Below, piece by piece: positions 35,312 to 45,384 of a stretch of DNA of 64,000 nucleotides (its first letter is position 1; every line of letters starts with the position of its first letter). Where the stretch lies: positions 1-64,000 of the forward strand of contig NZ_JAKSXW010000133.1 in the NCBI RefSeq assembly GCF_022829405.1, written 5' to 3'. Both the position numbers and the translations under genes were made by a program. The notes beneath the pieces were generated by a model. The model was not told the DNA's origin. It did not search any database and worked only from the letters and a program-made list of their open reading frames with translations. This DNA comes from Methylobacterium sp. J-076. Its GTDB lineage: Bacteria > Pseudomonadota > Alphaproteobacteria > Rhizobiales > Beijerinckiaceae.

Positions 35312-36400
35312 ATGTTCCGGCGCCTGGACGCCTTCACCATGCTCTCCTCGCGCGCCAAGCACCGCATGTTCGAGGCGGGCTTCCGCGCGGTCTCGGCGAC
35401 CGGGGCCGACCGCTGGCTCGCCCCGGCGGCCCGGGGGCTCGGGGTGATCCTGACCTTCCACCGGGTCGATCCGGCGCCGCCGGAGGCCTTCGCGCCGAAC
35501 CGCCTCCTGTCGATCACCCCCGACTTCCTCGACGCGACCCTCACCGAACTGGATGCCCGGGGCTTCGAGGTGATCGGCCTCGACGAGGTGCCGGAGCGGC
35601 TGGGCCGGCGGGATTACGGCCCCCCCTTCGCGGTGCTGACCTTCGACGACGGCTACCGGGACAACCTCGCCCATGCCCGCCCGGTGCTGGCGCGCCACCG
35701 GGTGCCGTGGACGCTATTCGTGACGAGCGGCTTCGCCGACGGGTGCGGGCGCCTCTGGTGGGTGGAGCTGGAACGGGCGGTGGCCCGGCTCGACCGGGTG
35801 CGCGTGCCGCTGGGCGGACGGTCCCTCGACCTGCCGTGCCGGAGCCCGCAGGAGAAGGCCCTGGCCTTCGAGGCCCTGTACCGCGACCTGCGCGGGGGCA
35901 GCGAGGCGCGCCTGCTGGACGAGATCGCCGGCCATTGCCGTGCGGCGGGCCTGGCGCCGGGCGATCTGGCGGCGGAGCTGTGCCTGGGCTGGGACGCCCT
36001 GCGGGATCTGGCGAAGGATCCCGCCGTGACCATCGGCGCCCACACGGTGAGCCACCCGATGCTCGCCAAGCACCCCCCGGCCGACGCCGCCCGCGAGATC
36101 GCCGATGGGCGGGGGCGGATCGAGGCGGAGCTGGGCCGGCCTGTCCGGCACCTTTCCTACCCGGTGGGCGATGCGGGCTCGGCGGGGCCGCGGGAATTCG
36201 CCCTGGCGAAGCACCAGGGATTCGCGACGGCGGTGACGACCCGGCCGGGCCATCTCTTCGCCGGCCACGCGGAGCACCTGCACGCCCTGCCGCGGGTTTC
36301 GGTGAACGGCTGCCACCAGTCCCAGGCCGCCCTGGCGGGGCTCCTCTCCGGCGTGCCGTTCCTGGCCTGGAACAGGGGCCGGCGGCTCAACGTGGCCTGA
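35312..36400 (+). CDS. polysaccharide deacetylase (NodB homology)
   Basis: A 362-residue carbohydrate esterase family 4 protein. The metal-binding motif TFDDGYRDN and the GAHTVSHP motif define the NodB domain, followed by SYPVGDAGSAGPREF. No clear signal peptide is present, so it may act on cytoplasmic-side lipid-linked sugars or be tethered. It is divergent from the CelD-like gene, and both fit exopolysaccharide modification. The N-terminal extension before the domain (about 1-45) is basic. The first ATG, 35312, is used; a nearby ATG 9 codons later is an alternative. Confidence 0.85.
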   Translation: MFRRLDAFTMLSSRAKHRMFEAGFRAVSATGADRWLAPAARGLGVILTFHRVDPAPPEAFAPNRLLSITPDFLDATLTELDARGFEVIGLDEVPERLGRRDYGPPFAVLTFDDGYRDNLAHARPVLARHRVPWTLFVTSGFADGCGRLWWVELERAVARLDRVRVPLGGRSLDLPCRSPQEKALAFEALYRDLRGGSEARLLDEIAGHCRAAGLAPGDLAAELCLGWDALRDLAKDPAVTIGAHTVSHPMLAKHPPADAAREIADGRGRIEAELGRPVRHLSYPVGDAGSAGPREFALAKHQGFATAVTTRPGHLFAGHAEHLHALPRVSVNGCHQSQAALAGLLSGVPFLAWNRGRRLNVA

Positions 36401-36409
36401 CCCCGTCCC

Positions 36410-36751
36410 TTACCGGCGGCGGTGGCGGCGGGACTCGCCGCCGGCCGTGAACATGGCGAACTGGCGCCCGTGGCGGCGGTAGCGGCGCCCGCGGCGGGGC
36501 GTGGCGTCGGCCTCCTGCTGCTGCAGCTCCGCGGGGGTGGCCTCCGGCAGGGCCGGGGCCGCGGCGGCATCGACCGAGGCATAGCCCGCCGCGACGTTCT
36601 TGGCGGCCGGGCCGAACATCGCCAGACACTGGTTGTAGGCGAGGTCGTTCTTCAGGCGCTCGCAATCGCCGATGCTGCGGGGCGTCCCCTGCGCGAGGGC
36701 AGCGAACGGGACGACGCACAGGATCGACGCAACGAGACGCGTGGGAGACAT
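36410..36751 (-). CDS. exported small protein with a conserved Cys pair
   Basis: A 113-residue protein with a signal peptide (RLVASILCVVPFAALAQG) and a mature part opening SIGDCERLKNDLAYNQCLAMFGP, which holds two cysteines likely to form a disulfide. The C-terminus is very Arg-rich (RRGRRYRRHGRQ). I know the SIGDCExxKxxxAYNxCLAxFGP pattern as a recurrent motif in small exported Rhizobiales proteins, without a function. ATG 36751 is chosen at the signal peptide. Confidence 0.65.
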   Translation of the reverse strand: MSPTRLVASILCVVPFAALAQGTPRSIGDCERLKNDLAYNQCLAMFGPAAKNVAAGYASVDAAAAPALPEATPAELQQQEADATPRRGRRYRRHGRQFAMFTAGGESRRHRRR

Positions 36752-36859
36752 GCAGCCGGGACTCGCGGGAACGGTGAGGTGCGACCGCGGCAAAGCGAAT
36801 CGCTCAAGCTCCTGTCTCGGCCGCGAGTACGGCGAAAACGAGGGGACGCACGGCCACGC

Positions 36860-37063
36860 TCAGTCGGGCCGTTCCATCCAGCGGATCAGCGGCATCAGCG
36901 GCAGGACCCAGGCAATGCCGAGGATCGAGTAGAGGATGGCCTGGATCGCCGCGGGGGTCTCGGCGATGCGGCTGTCGGCCAGGGCCATGGCGATGGGCGC
37001 ATAGAGGCAGACGAAGGCCAGCATGCCCACCGTCCCGATCAGCACGCGGATGCGTCGCGGCAT
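36860..37063 (-). CDS. DUF2842 domain-containing membrane protein
   Basis: A 67-residue inner-membrane protein with two hydrophobic helices (VLIGTVGMLAFVCLYAPIAM and LYSILGIAWVLPLMPLIRWM). The RIRVLIG start and the WVLPLMPLIRWM end fit DUF2842, a small alphaproteobacterial family that often neighbours respiratory genes. It is divergent from ctaA, which fits such a link. Confidence 0.85.
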   Translation of the reverse strand: MPRRIRVLIGTVGMLAFVCLYAPIAMALADSRIAETPAAIQAILYSILGIAWVLPLMPLIRWMERPD

Positions 37064-37222
37064 CGCCCCTTCTCCTCGTCCGTTTGCCAGGGGCTACCGC
37101 CCGGACGCCCCCGAGGCAACCGCCGCATCGCCGCTGCCCGGCACCTCATGCGGCGCCGCGCGCGTTGCCCCCGCCCCGGCGTTCCCGTAACCCACCGGCA
37201 TCGGGCGGCGCGGAGGATCGGG

Positions 37223-38332
37223 ATGGGCGCAATCACGGACCGGACGGCGGGGGGCGCCTCCTCCGCGGTGCGCCTGTGGCTCGCGGTGGTCGCGGCGCTG
37301 GTGATCGCCATGGTCGCCGTCGGCGGGGCGACGCGGCTCACCGGATCTGGCCTGTCGATCACGGAGTGGCGGCCGGTGACCGGCATCGTCCCGCCCCTGT
37401 CGGAGGCCGATTGGGCGAGCGAGTTCGCCAAGTACCGCGACACGCCGCAATACGCGATCCTCAACCAGGGCATCGGCCTGCCGGCCTTCAAGGTGCTCTA
37501 CGGCTGGGAATGGGGCCACCGGTTCCTCGGCCGCCTGCTCGGCCTCGTCTTCTTCCTCCCCCTCGTGGTGTTCTGGTGGAAGGGGATGATCCGGCGCCGC
37601 CTCGGCTGGGGCCTGCTGGCGCTTGGGATCCTCGGGGGGCTCCAGGGCGCCATCGGCTGGATCATGGTCGCCTCCGGCCTCCAGCCGGGCATGACCGCCG
37701 TCGCCCCGCTGAAGCTTGCCCTGCACCTCACCACCGCGAGCCTGATCCTGGCCCTGCTGGTCTGGCTCGCCGCGGGCGAACGCCCCGGCACCCTCGCCCC
37801 CGCCCCGGCGCGCCTGCGCGCCACGGCCCTCCTGCTCCCCCCCCTGGTGCTGGCGCAGATCTTCCTCGGCGGCCTCGTCGCCGGCTCCCATGCCGGGCTC
37901 GTCTACAACACGTGGCCCGACATGGACGGCGTGCTCCTGCCCTCCGCCGACAGCCTGTTCGCCGTCCGCCCCTGGATCGAGAACTTCGTCGACAACCACC
38001 TCCTCGTGCAGTTCGACCACCGCCTCGCCGCCTACCTGCTCCTCGCCCTCACCCTCCTGCACGCCGCCGACGCCGCGGTCTCGGCCCGCGGCACGGCGAC
38101 CGCCCGGCGGACGCTGGTGGTGGCGGCCTTCGTGGTCGGGCAGGCCGGGCTCGGCATCGCGACCCTGCTCCTGGCGGTGCCCCTCTGGGCCGCCCTGGCG
38201 CATCAGGTGATGGCGATGGCGGTGTTGACGGCGGCCACGGTCCACGCCCGCCTCAGCCGCGGCGTGCCGGCGGGCGCGCCCGCGCGGGCGGCGCCACGGC
38301 CCTATCCCGGCCTCGCGCCCCGGGGCGCGTAA
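37223..38332 (+). CDS. ctaA: heme A synthase (COX15/CtaA)
   Basis: A 369-residue inner-membrane enzyme converting heme O to heme A for aa3-type cytochrome oxidase. About eight helices are visible. The conserved motifs are VGGATRLTGSGLSITEWRPV, the heme-ligand His regions WGHRFLGRLLG and KLALHLTTAS, FDHRLAAYLLLAL and AALAHQVMAMAVL. ATG 37223 has GGAGG seven bases upstream and begins at the family's usual start. Length is normal. It sits inside the interrupted exopolysaccharide locus without functional relation to it. Confidence 0.95.
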   Translation: MGAITDRTAGGASSAVRLWLAVVAALVIAMVAVGGATRLTGSGLSITEWRPVTGIVPPLSEADWASEFAKYRDTPQYAILNQGIGLPAFKVLYGWEWGHRFLGRLLGLVFFLPLVVFWWKGMIRRRLGWGLLALGILGGLQGAIGWIMVASGLQPGMTAVAPLKLALHLTTASLILALLVWLAAGERPGTLAPAPARLRATALLLPPLVLAQIFLGGLVAGSHAGLVYNTWPDMDGVLLPSADSLFAVRPWIENFVDNHLLVQFDHRLAAYLLLALTLLHAADAAVSARGTATARRTLVVAAFVVGQAGLGIATLLLAVPLWAALAHQVMAMAVLTAATVHARLSRGVPAGAPARAAPRPYPGLAPRGA

Positions 38333-38339
38333 GCTTTTC

Positions 38340-38366
38340 GCCCTGCGGCATTCCATGACGCAGGGC
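38340..38366. terminator. possible hairpin terminator after ctaA
   Basis: GCCCTGCG (38340-38347) and CGCAGGGC (38359-38366) form an 8-bp perfect stem with an 11-base loop, 8 bases after the ctaA stop. No T-run follows, so termination is uncertain. Confidence 0.35.
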
Positions 38367-38483
38367 ACAAATCACTGCTTATCCACGGAAATCCCAGGAC
38401 AGACTCCTATTGCGCAGTCTTTCCGTGGAACGGGACCGGCATCTCGGGCTTACTCTCCAGCACGGTGTGCGGGAGGCTCCGCG

Positions 38484-39167
38484 ATGTCTCTGGCGGAAGA
38501 CGGTCGTCCACTTACCCTGACGTGGAACTACACGCCCCGTGAAATCCTGGCCGACGGCATCGTGCACGGCCTCGGGGTCGCCTTCGGTGTCGCCGGCGCG
38601 GCGACCCTGATCCTCACCGCCGTGAGCGCCCACCTCGCCTTCGGGGCGCAGGCCGCGGTGTTCGTCTACGCGCTGGCCCTGGTCCTGATGCTGGGGGTCT
38701 CGGCGACCTACAACCTTCACCCCGTGGGGCCGCGCAAATGGCTCCTGCGCCGGGCGGACCACGCCCTGATCTACCTGATGATCGCGGGCACCTACACGCC
38801 CCTGGTGGCGCTGGTGGGGTCCGGCCCCGTGGCCTACGGGCTGCTGGCGGTGATCTGGATCGTCGCCCTCGTTGGCATCGCGGTGAAGCTGCTGCTTCCG
38901 GGCCGGTTCGACCGGCTCTCGATCGCCCTCTACCTGATCCTCGGCTGGAGCGGCGTGTTCGCCTACGAGTCGGTGATCGCCGCCCTCCAGCCCACCGCCC
39001 TGTGCCTCCTGGCCATCGGCGGCGCGCTGTATTCGGTGGGCGTGGTGTTCCACGTCTGGCGGACCCTGCCGTTCCAGAACGCCATCTGGCACGCCTTCGT
39101 CCTCATCGCCACGGTCTGCCACTACGGCACGATCTGGTCGAGCCTGCAGAGCGTCCCGATGAGTTGA
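38484..39167 (+). CDS. hemolysin III/PAQR family membrane protein
   Basis: A 227-residue inner-membrane protein with seven hydrophobic helices. Diagnostic features are the EILADGIVHGLG start, SATYNLHPVG, LRRADHALIYLMIAGTYTPL and the final His motif IWHAFVLIATVCHYG, which form the PAQR metal-site pattern. Bacterial members are named hemolysin III but most are thought to act in membrane homeostasis. ATG 38484 has GGAGG at 38472-38476. It starts 151 bases after ctaA. Confidence 0.9.
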   Translation: MSLAEDGRPLTLTWNYTPREILADGIVHGLGVAFGVAGAATLILTAVSAHLAFGAQAAVFVYALALVLMLGVSATYNLHPVGPRKWLLRRADHALIYLMIAGTYTPLVALVGSGPVAYGLLAVIWIVALVGIAVKLLLPGRFDRLSIALYLILGWSGVFAYESVIAALQPTALCLLAIGGALYSVGVVFHVWRTLPFQNAIWHAFVLIATVCHYGTIWSSLQSVPMS

Positions 39168-39288
39168 GCGATGCCGTTTAGCGGCGTTTAACTCTCCGCA
39201 TCGAAAGGCCGGCACGGCCAGAGACGCCTTAATACCCTGCACATCGGCACGAGAGCAGATTTCGCGGCATCACGCCGAGGAGCCTGTC

Positions 39289-40476
39289 GTGGCGGTAGCG
39301 AATTCGAGCGATTTCTCCGCGCCCCTGCGAATCCTGCACGTGTTCCGGGCGCCCGTGGGCGGGCTGTTCCGCCACGTCTCGGACCTCGCCCGTCTCCAGG
39401 CCGCCGCGGGCCATGCCGTGGGCCTCGTCTGCGATGCCACGACCGGCGGTGCCCAGGCCGAGCGGGCGCTCGCCGCCCTGGCGCCGCACCTCTCGCTCGG
39501 CGTGCGCCGCCTGCCGATGCGGCGCAACCCGCACCTCTCCGACCGCACTGCGCTCCTGGCCGTCCGCGACCGGGCGGCCGAGGTCGGCGCCGACGTGCTG
39601 CACGGCCACGGGGCCAAGGGCGGGGTCTATGCCCGGATCGCCCCGTCCCGGCACCCGGTGATCCGGGCCTACACCCCCCATGGCGGGAGCTACAATTACC
39701 GGCCGGGCAGCGCCCTGCACCGGCTCTACATGGCGGCCGAGGGCCTGCTGGCCCGGCGGACGGACGTGTTCCTGTTCGAGAGCCACTACGTGGCCGATTG
39801 CCACCGGACCTTCGTCGGGGGGCCCGAGCGGACCACCCGGATCGTCCACAACGGCATCGGCGAATCCGAGTTCGCGCCGCTCACCCCGGCCGCCGACCGG
39901 TTCGACCTGCTCTATGTCGGCGAACTGCGCGAGGCCAAGGGCCTTCCGGTGCTGCTGAAGGCCTTCGCCAGCCTGCAGCGGGAGGGGCGCGCCCTCCGCC
40001 TCCTGATGGTCGGGTCCGGCCCGGACGAGGCGGCCCTGCGCGCGACCACGCAGCAGCTCGGCATCGCCGACGCCGTGGCGTTCGAGCCGGCCCAGCCGAT
40101 CCGCTCGGTCCTCGCCCGGGGCAAGATCCTGGTGGTGCCCTCCTTCGCGGAATCGCTGCCCTACGTCGTCCTCGAAGCCGCCGCCGCGGCGCAACCCCTC
40201 GTGGCCACCGATGTCGGGGGCATGCCGGAGATCTTCGGCGCCGCCGCCGACCGCCTCGTCCCGGCCCGCGACGTGGGGGCCCTCGCCGCCGCCGTCGCCG
40301 CCGTCCTCGACGAGGCCCCCCAGGCGCGGGAGGCGCGGTTCCGGGCCCTGAGCGAGTCCGTGCGCCTCCGGTTCTCCCTGGAGCGGATGGGCGCCGAGGT
40401 GCTCTCCGGCTACGCGGCGGCCCTCCGCGCCAAGTCCCGCACGGCCATCCCCGTCGGCGCGGCGGAGACGGCCTGA
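39289..40476 (+). CDS. glycosyltransferase family 4 protein
   Basis: A 395-residue cytoplasmic GT-B glycosyltransferase. The N-terminal half has ILHVFRAPVGGLFRHVSDL, and the C-terminal half carries LLYVGELREAKGLPVLLKAF and the nucleotide-sugar motif SFAESLPYVVLEAAAAAQPL followed by TDVGGMPEIF. It should add a sugar to the lipid-linked exopolysaccharide unit begun by the priming enzyme encoded next. The GTG start at 39289 is supported by GAGGAG seven bases upstream. The next gene follows 117 bases later on the same strand. Confidence 0.9.
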   Translation: MAVANSSDFSAPLRILHVFRAPVGGLFRHVSDLARLQAAAGHAVGLVCDATTGGAQAERALAALAPHLSLGVRRLPMRRNPHLSDRTALLAVRDRAAEVGADVLHGHGAKGGVYARIAPSRHPVIRAYTPHGGSYNYRPGSALHRLYMAAEGLLARRTDVFLFESHYVADCHRTFVGGPERTTRIVHNGIGESEFAPLTPAADRFDLLYVGELREAKGLPVLLKAFASLQREGRALRLLMVGSGPDEAALRATTQQLGIADAVAFEPAQPIRSVLARGKILVVPSFAESLPYVVLEAAAAAQPLVATDVGGMPEIFGAAADRLVPARDVGALAAAVAAVLDEAPQAREARFRALSESVRLRFSLERMGAEVLSGYAAALRAKSRTAIPVGAAETA

Positions 40477-40593
40477 CCCGTCAGGCTTGTCATCCTGGGA
40501 AAGGACCACAACCAGCAGCTTTAAGCATTCAGAGAAACAACCGTGCGAGCCTCGGGGGATACGCTCGTTCCCACGGGGCTGGAAGACAGCGCG

Positions 40594-42114
40594 ATGAGTG
40601 CTTTCGACGTCCGCGACATCTTGAAGGCGGCAGGCCCCGCATCGGCCTACGCGATTCCCAGTTCCGGCACCCAGCGGCAGGACAGGCCGGCGGCGGTGGC
40701 CCGGCCGACGACCATGTCGCCCCTGGTGCTGTGCGGCCTCGTGCGCATGCTGGAAGGGACGTCGCTGTTCGGCCTGGGCGCCCTCCTCTACGGCGTGATG
40801 CTGAACGGGAACGTCGCCTCGGTGGCGACCTATGCGGGGGCGATCGGCCTCGTCCCCGTGGCGACGGTCGGCATCGCCCAGGCGGCGGGGGCCTACCGGC
40901 TCCAGGCCATGCGCACCTTCGTCCGCACGGCGCTCCGCATGATCGCGGCCTGGACCACGACCTTCCTCGTGCTCGCGGCCCTGCTGGTCTTCGCCAAGCT
41001 CGCCGACCAGACCTCGCGCCTGTGGCTCGGCACCTACTATGCCGGGGGCCTCGCCCTGCTTCTGGGCGGGCGGGTCGCCCTCGCCCGCTTCGTGGAGGCC
41101 CAGACCCGGGCCGGCCGGTTCGACCGCCGCACCGCCATCGTCGGCGGCGGCGAAGCCGGGGAAGCGCTGATCGCGGCCCTCTCGACCCAGCCCGATTCCG
41201 GCATCAGCGTCGTCGGCGTGTTCGATGACCGCAACGACGACCGCTCGACGGACACCGTGGCCGGCGTGGCGAAGCTCGGCAACGTCGATGACCTCGTCGC
41301 CTACGCCCGCACCCACCGCCTCGACCTGGTGGTGTTCACGATCCCGATCTCGGCCGAGGGGCGCATCCTGCAGATGCTCGCCAAGCTGTGGGTCCTTCCC
41401 ATCGACATCCGGCTCTCCGCCCATGCGGCCAAGCTGCGCCTGCGTCCCCGGAGCTATTCGTATCTCGGCTCGGTGCCGGTGCTCGACGTGTTCGACAAGC
41501 CCATCGCAGACTGGGACGTGGTGGTGAAGGCGGCCTTCGACCGTTGCGCCGCGCTGCTGGCCGTCGCCGCGCTGTCGCCGCTGATGCTCGCGGTGGCCCT
41601 CGCCGTGCGCCTCACCTCCCGGGGGCCGATCCTGTTCAGGCAGAAGCGCCACGGCTTCAACAACGAGCTGATCGAGATCTACAAGTTCCGCTCGATGTAC
41701 GTCGATCAGTGCGACGCCACCGCGAACAAGATGGTGACGAAGGGCGATCCGCGGGTGACGCCGGTGGGCCGGTTCATCCGCAAGACGTCCCTGGACGAGC
41801 TCCCGCAGCTGTTCAACGTGCTGAAGGGCGACCTCTCGCTGGTCGGCCCGCGCCCGCACGCCCTCCAGGCCAAGGCGGCGGACACCCTCTACGATCAGGT
41901 GGTGGACGGTTACTTCGCCCGCCACCGGGTGAAGCCCGGCATCACCGGCTGGGCGCAGATCAACGGCTGGCGCGGCGAGACCGACACGTCGGAGAAGCTC
42001 CAGCGCCGCATCGAGCACGATCTCCACTACATCGAGAACTGGTCGGTGCTGCTGGACCTGCAGATCCTGCTGACGACGCCCTTCGCCCTGCTCAAGACCG
42101 AGAACGCCTACTGA
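40594..42114 (+). CDS. undecaprenyl-phosphate glucose phosphotransferase (priming glycosyltransferase)
   Basis: A 506-residue polyprenyl phosphoglycosyltransferase of the WbaP/ExoY-CpsE type that loads the first sugar phosphate onto undecaprenyl phosphate. The N-terminal half has four to five helices and a CoA-binding-like Rossmann domain ([17 protein letters not shown]). The C-terminal catalytic domain shows [36 protein letters not shown] and [21 protein letters not shown] 40594 is chosen (GGAAGA eight bases upstream); GTG 40543 would add 17 residues. It ends just before the convergent LpoA-like gene. Confidence 0.92.
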   Translation: MSAFDVRDILKAAGPASAYAIPSSGTQRQDRPAAVARPTTMSPLVLCGLVRMLEGTSLFGLGALLYGVMLNGNVASVATYAGAIGLVPVATVGIAQAAGAYRLQAMRTFVRTALRMIAAWTTTFLVLAALLVFAKLADQTSRLWLGTYYAGGLALLLGGRVALARFVEAQTRAGRFDRRTAIVGGGEAGEALIAALSTQPDSGISVVGVFDDRNDDRSTDTVAGVAKLGNVDDLVAYARTHRLDLVVFTIPISAEGRILQMLAKLWVLPIDIRLSAHAAKLRLRPRSYSYLGSVPVLDVFDKPIADWDVVVKAAFDRCAALLAVAALSPLMLAVALAVRLTSRGPILFRQKRHGFNNELIEIYKFRSMYVDQCDATANKMVTKGDPRVTPVGRFIRKTSLDELPQLFNVLKGDLSLVGPRPHALQAKAADTLYDQVVDGYFARHRVKPGITGWAQINGWRGETDTSEKLQRRIEHDLHYIENWSVLLDLQILLTTPFALLKTENAY

Positions 42115-42138
42115 GGCGGGGCGGCGGCGGGGGGAGCG

Positions 42139-43353
42139 CTACAACCCCGGCTTGCCGAGCACCCTCGGCGCCGGGCTCACGACGCTCACCGCGTTGTTGC
42201 GGATCTCGTAGACGGCGAGCGCCCGGTCGCTGGTGCCCTCGGGGCTGAACCGGAACGTCCCATCGATGCCCGCGAACCCCGCGCCGCTGGTGAGGGTCGG
42301 CTCGGCGAAGCGCTGGGAGCCGAACTGGCGCGAGAGCGTCGCGGACAGCATCACCGCATCGTAGGCCAGCGAGGCGACCCGGGGCGGGACCGCGCCGAAC
42401 CGCGCCTGATACCGCGCGCTGAAGCCGGAGAAGCCAGCCCGGTCGGGGGCGGCGAAGCGGCCACCCTGGAGGGCCGGCAGGGCGAACAGGGCGGGCTCGT
42501 TCCAGGGCGCCGTGCCCACCGGACGGACCCGGGCGGGCGAGAACCCCGCCCCCGCCAGTGCGGCGGCCACCGCCGGCAGCCCGTCCGCCGTCTCGGGGAT
42601 GAACACCGCGTCGGCGGTGGCGGAGGAACCGGTGATCACCCCGGACAGCCGCTTCACCGCGGCCTCCGGTGCCCCGGCCGGGTAGCGTTCGATGGCCGCG
42701 ATCCGGGCGCCGCGGTTCGTCACCGCCTCGCGGAACTGAGCCTCGACGGCGTTGCCGTAGGCAGTCTCGGGGATCAGCGCCGCGAAGGAGCGGCGGCCGG
42801 TGGCGACCTCCTCCTCCACGATCCGCGCCACCTCCGGCTGCGGAAGGAAGCTGAGCAGGTACACCCCGCGGGCGGCGACGCTCACATCCGTCGAGAAGGC
42901 GATGACCGGCTTGCCCGCCGCCCTGGCCGCCACCGAGGCGGCGCGGACGTTGCCCGCGAAGAGCGGGCCGAGCACGATGTCCGCCCCCGCCTTGAGGCCG
43001 CGCTCCGTGGCCTCCGCGGCGCCGGCCGGGGTGCCGTGGTCGTCCTCCACGAGGATGGTGAGGTCGGGCTGCTGCCCCTCCTCGTAGGCGAGCTGCGCGG
43101 CGTTGCGCATGGCCGTGCCCACCGCGCCTCCCTGCCCCGTCAGCGGCACCACGAGGGCCACCTTCACCGTGCCGGCGCCGATGCGCTCGGCCGGGCCGTC
43201 GGGCGCCGCCGCCGGCTCGGCCGGCACCGACGCCGCGGCGGGTGGGGGGCGGCTCCGGGCCGTCCGCTCGCTGCCGACACAGCCGGACAGCGCCGTCGTG
43301 CCGATGAGCACGATGGGGACGAGCACACCCCGCGAGCGCGATGCCTGCGCCAT
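42139..43353 (-). CDS. penicillin-binding protein activator (LpoA-like lipoprotein)
   Basis: A 404-residue lipoprotein with signal LVPIVLIGTTALSGC (lipobox LSGC), a Pro/Ala-rich linker and a periplasmic-binding-protein fold (VKVALVVPLTGQGGAVGTAM, VIAFSTDVSVAARGVYLLSF). It resembles the proteins annotated penicillin-binding protein activator, which stimulate class A PBPs from the outer membrane, and also Leu/Ile/Val-type binding proteins. A PBP1A gene lies in the same window. ATG 43353 is chosen at the lipoprotein signal with AGGAG eight bases upstream. It is divergent from rsmI, which is the usual order in alphaproteobacteria. Confidence 0.85.
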   Translation of the reverse strand: MAQASRSRGVLVPIVLIGTTALSGCVGSERTARSRPPPAAASVPAEPAAAPDGPAERIGAGTVKVALVVPLTGQGGAVGTAMRNAAQLAYEEGQQPDLTILVEDDHGTPAGAAEATERGLKAGADIVLGPLFAGNVRAASVAARAAGKPVIAFSTDVSVAARGVYLLSFLPQPEVARIVEEEVATGRRSFAALIPETAYGNAVEAQFREAVTNRGARIAAIERYPAGAPEAAVKRLSGVITGSSATADAVFIPETADGLPAVAAALAGAGFSPARVRPVGTAPWNEPALFALPALQGGRFAAPDRAGFSGFSARYQARFGAVPPRVASLAYDAVMLSATLSRQFGSQRFAEPTLTSGAGFAGIDGTFRFSPEGTSDRALAVYEIRNNAVSVVSPAPRVLGKPGL

Positions 43354-43490
43354 CGGAGGATCTCCTACAGCAATTCCGGAGGAAGCCTGTCGGTCCCGCC
43401 GGAGGTTGTAAATGCCGGGCGCATCTCTTCCCCCGTTCTCCACCATCCCGGCAGCGACGCGGCGGCCCGCCTGTGGCAATCTCGCCATCG

Positions 43491-44435
43491 ATGAACCGCA
43501 GAATCGAACCCGGCCGGCCGGCTTCCGCCCGCAGCGCCACCTTCACCGCCTTCGGCCTCGCGAGCGAGGCGGAGCCCCTCGCCCCCGGCCTCCACGTGGT
43601 CGCCACGCCCATCGGCAACCTGCGCGACGTGACCATCCGCGCCCTCGCGACGCTCGCCGCCGCCGACGCGGTGCTGGCGGAGGACACCCGCGTCACCCGC
43701 ACCCTGCTGGCCCATTACGGGATCACCACCCCGCTGATCGCCTACCACGAGCATTCCAGCGAGGCGGTGCGCGAGCGGATGGTCGCCCGCCTGAAGGCCG
43801 GCGAGGCCCTGGCCCTGGTCTCCGATGCGGGCACGCCCCTGGTGTCGGACCCCGGCTACAAGCTCGTCCAGGCGGCGATCGAGGCGGGCATCGGCATCGT
43901 CCCGGTGCCCGGCCCCTCGGCGGTGACCACCGCCCTCGTCGCGGCGGGCCTGCCCACCGACCGGTTCTTCTTCGAAGGGTTCCTGCCGCAGAAGGCCGGC
44001 GCCCGGCGCAACCGGCTGGAGGCGCTGGTCCAGGTGCCGGGCACCCTCGTGCTGTTCGAATCCCCGCACCGGCTGATCGAGATGCTGGCCGACGCCGCCG
44101 CGATCCTCGGGGCCGACCGGGCCGCCGCGGTGACCCGCGAACTCACCAAGCTGTTCGAGACCGTGCGCCGGGACACCCTCGGCAACCTCGCGGAGCGCTT
44201 CGCCTCGGAGGGGCCGCCCAAGGGCGAGATCGTGGTGGTGGTCGGCCCCGCCGCCGCCCAGGCCGCCGGGCCGGAGGACGACGCCGCCCTCGACGCGGCG
44301 ATCCGCGCCGCCCTCGCCCGCCACTCGATCAAGGACGCGGCGAGCCTCGTGGCCGACGAGACCGGCCAGCCCCGCCGGCAGGTCTATGCCCGCGCCCTGG
44401 CGCTCGCCCGCGAGGGCGATGGGGAGGATGCGTGA
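43491..44435 (+). CDS. rsmI: 16S rRNA (cytidine(1402)-2'-O)-methyltransferase
   Basis: A 314-residue SAM-dependent methyltransferase of the tetrapyrrole-methylase fold that 2'-O-methylates C1402 of 16S rRNA. Motifs are [67 protein letters not shown] and FEGFLPQK. Length is normal. Its stop overlaps the start of the YraN gene (GTGA), so the pair is translationally coupled. Confidence 0.95.
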   Translation: MNRRIEPGRPASARSATFTAFGLASEAEPLAPGLHVVATPIGNLRDVTIRALATLAAADAVLAEDTRVTRTLLAHYGITTPLIAYHEHSSEAVRERMVARLKAGEALALVSDAGTPLVSDPGYKLVQAAIEAGIGIVPVPGPSAVTTALVAAGLPTDRFFFEGFLPQKAGARRNRLEALVQVPGTLVLFESPHRLIEMLADAAAILGADRAAAVTRELTKLFETVRRDTLGNLAERFASEGPPKGEIVVVVGPAAAQAAGPEDDAALDAAIRAALARHSIKDAASLVADETGQPRRQVYARALALAREGDGEDA

Positions 44436-44815
44436 CGGCTCACCTCGCCCGTGCCCGCCGGCAGGCGGCCCACCGCCTCGGCCACCGGGCCGAGTGGCTG
44501 GCCCTCGGGGCGCTGATGCTGCGCGGCTACCGGCCCGTGGCCCGGCGGGTGTCCCTGGCGGGGGGCGAGATCGACCTGATCGTGCGCCGGGGCCGCACCC
44601 TCGTCTTCGTCGAGGTGAAGGCGCGGGCGCGGCTCGGCGAGGCGCGGACGGCGATCGGCGCGGTCAAGCGGCAGCGATTCTCCCGGGCCGTGCGGGCCTG
44701 GATCGGCCGCCACCCCTGGTCCGCCAACCTGACGTTGCGCGCCGATGCGGTCTTCGTGGGCGGACGGGGCTGGCCGGAGCATTGCCCGGCCGCCTTCGAG
44801 ATCGAGCGGCTGTAG
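44432..44815 (+). CDS. YraN family protein (UPF0102)
   Basis: A 127-residue predicted nuclease-fold protein. The restriction-endonuclease-like core is readable: [22 protein letters not shown] carries the D-ExK pattern, and an Arg/Ala-rich helix precedes it. It starts with GTG overlapping the rsmI stop by 4 bases, with GGAGG in the end of rsmI. The rsmI-yraN pair is widely conserved, and the role of YraN may be in recombination or RNA processing. Confidence 0.92.
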   Translation: MTAHLARARRQAAHRLGHRAEWLALGALMLRGYRPVARRVSLAGGEIDLIVRRGRTLVFVEVKARARLGEARTAIGAVKRQRFSRAVRAWIGRHPWSANLTLRADAVFVGGRGWPEHCPAAFEIERL

Positions 44816-44994
44816 GGCGGCCCAACGGAACAGGCGATCCCCGGAGGGCTTCGTCGCGGCCGCCGACGCGGCGCTTTGGAGCCAGACCGGAGGGACCACG
44901 ACCCTTCCCGGCATGGGGAGCGCAGCGACGCTAGGGCGACTTACGGCATGGGCCCGGCGACGGGCGGACGCCCCTCGCCCGAAAGCCGAAGAAA

Positions 44995-45384
44995 TCAGCC
45001 CTCGACCTTGCGAATCGCGCCGAGCAGGGTGCGCTTCAGGTCGGCTTGGCTGAACGGCTTCTGGACGACCGGGCGGTCGCGGAACGGCTCGCGGATGCCC
45101 GCGCCGCCGTAGCCCGTGGAGAAGACCAGGGGCCGGTCCCGGGCGACGATGGCCTCGGCCACCGGATAGATCGGCTCGCCGGCCACATTCACGTCGAGGA
45201 TGGCGACATCGAACACCTCCCGAGCCGCCATCTCGAGGGCCGTCGACAGACGGGCCGCCGGTCCCACGACCGTACAGCCGAAGTCGAGCAGCATATCCTC
45301 AAGCAGCATAGAGATGGCTGCCTCGTCCTCGACGACGAGAACACGGACTCCGTTGAGCAATTCGTCGTTGAGGTCAGCACTCAC
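44995..45384 (-). CDS. single-domain response regulator
   Basis: A 129-residue CheY-like receiver: acidic pocket in VRVLVVEDEAAI, phospho-acceptor Asp in VAILDVNVAGE, Thr-type switch in VFSTGYGG and Lys in VVQKPFSQADL. No output domain, so it acts by protein contact or in a phosphorelay. The GTG at 45384 is preferred because homology begins there; a frame upstream adds 47 unrelated residues. It stands alone with no kinase adjacent. Confidence 0.85.
   Translation of the reverse strand: MSADLNDELLNGVRVLVVEDEAAISMLLEDMLLDFGCTVVGPAARLSTALEMAAREVFDVAILDVNVAGEPIYPVAEAIVARDRPLVFSTGYGGAGIREPFRDRPVVQKPFSQADLKRTLLGAIRKVEG

Noticed and set aside
39229..42027. Over 900-codon antisense frame across the glycosyltransferase genes
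   Set aside because: Same high-G+C shadow effect; both sense genes show complete family motifs.
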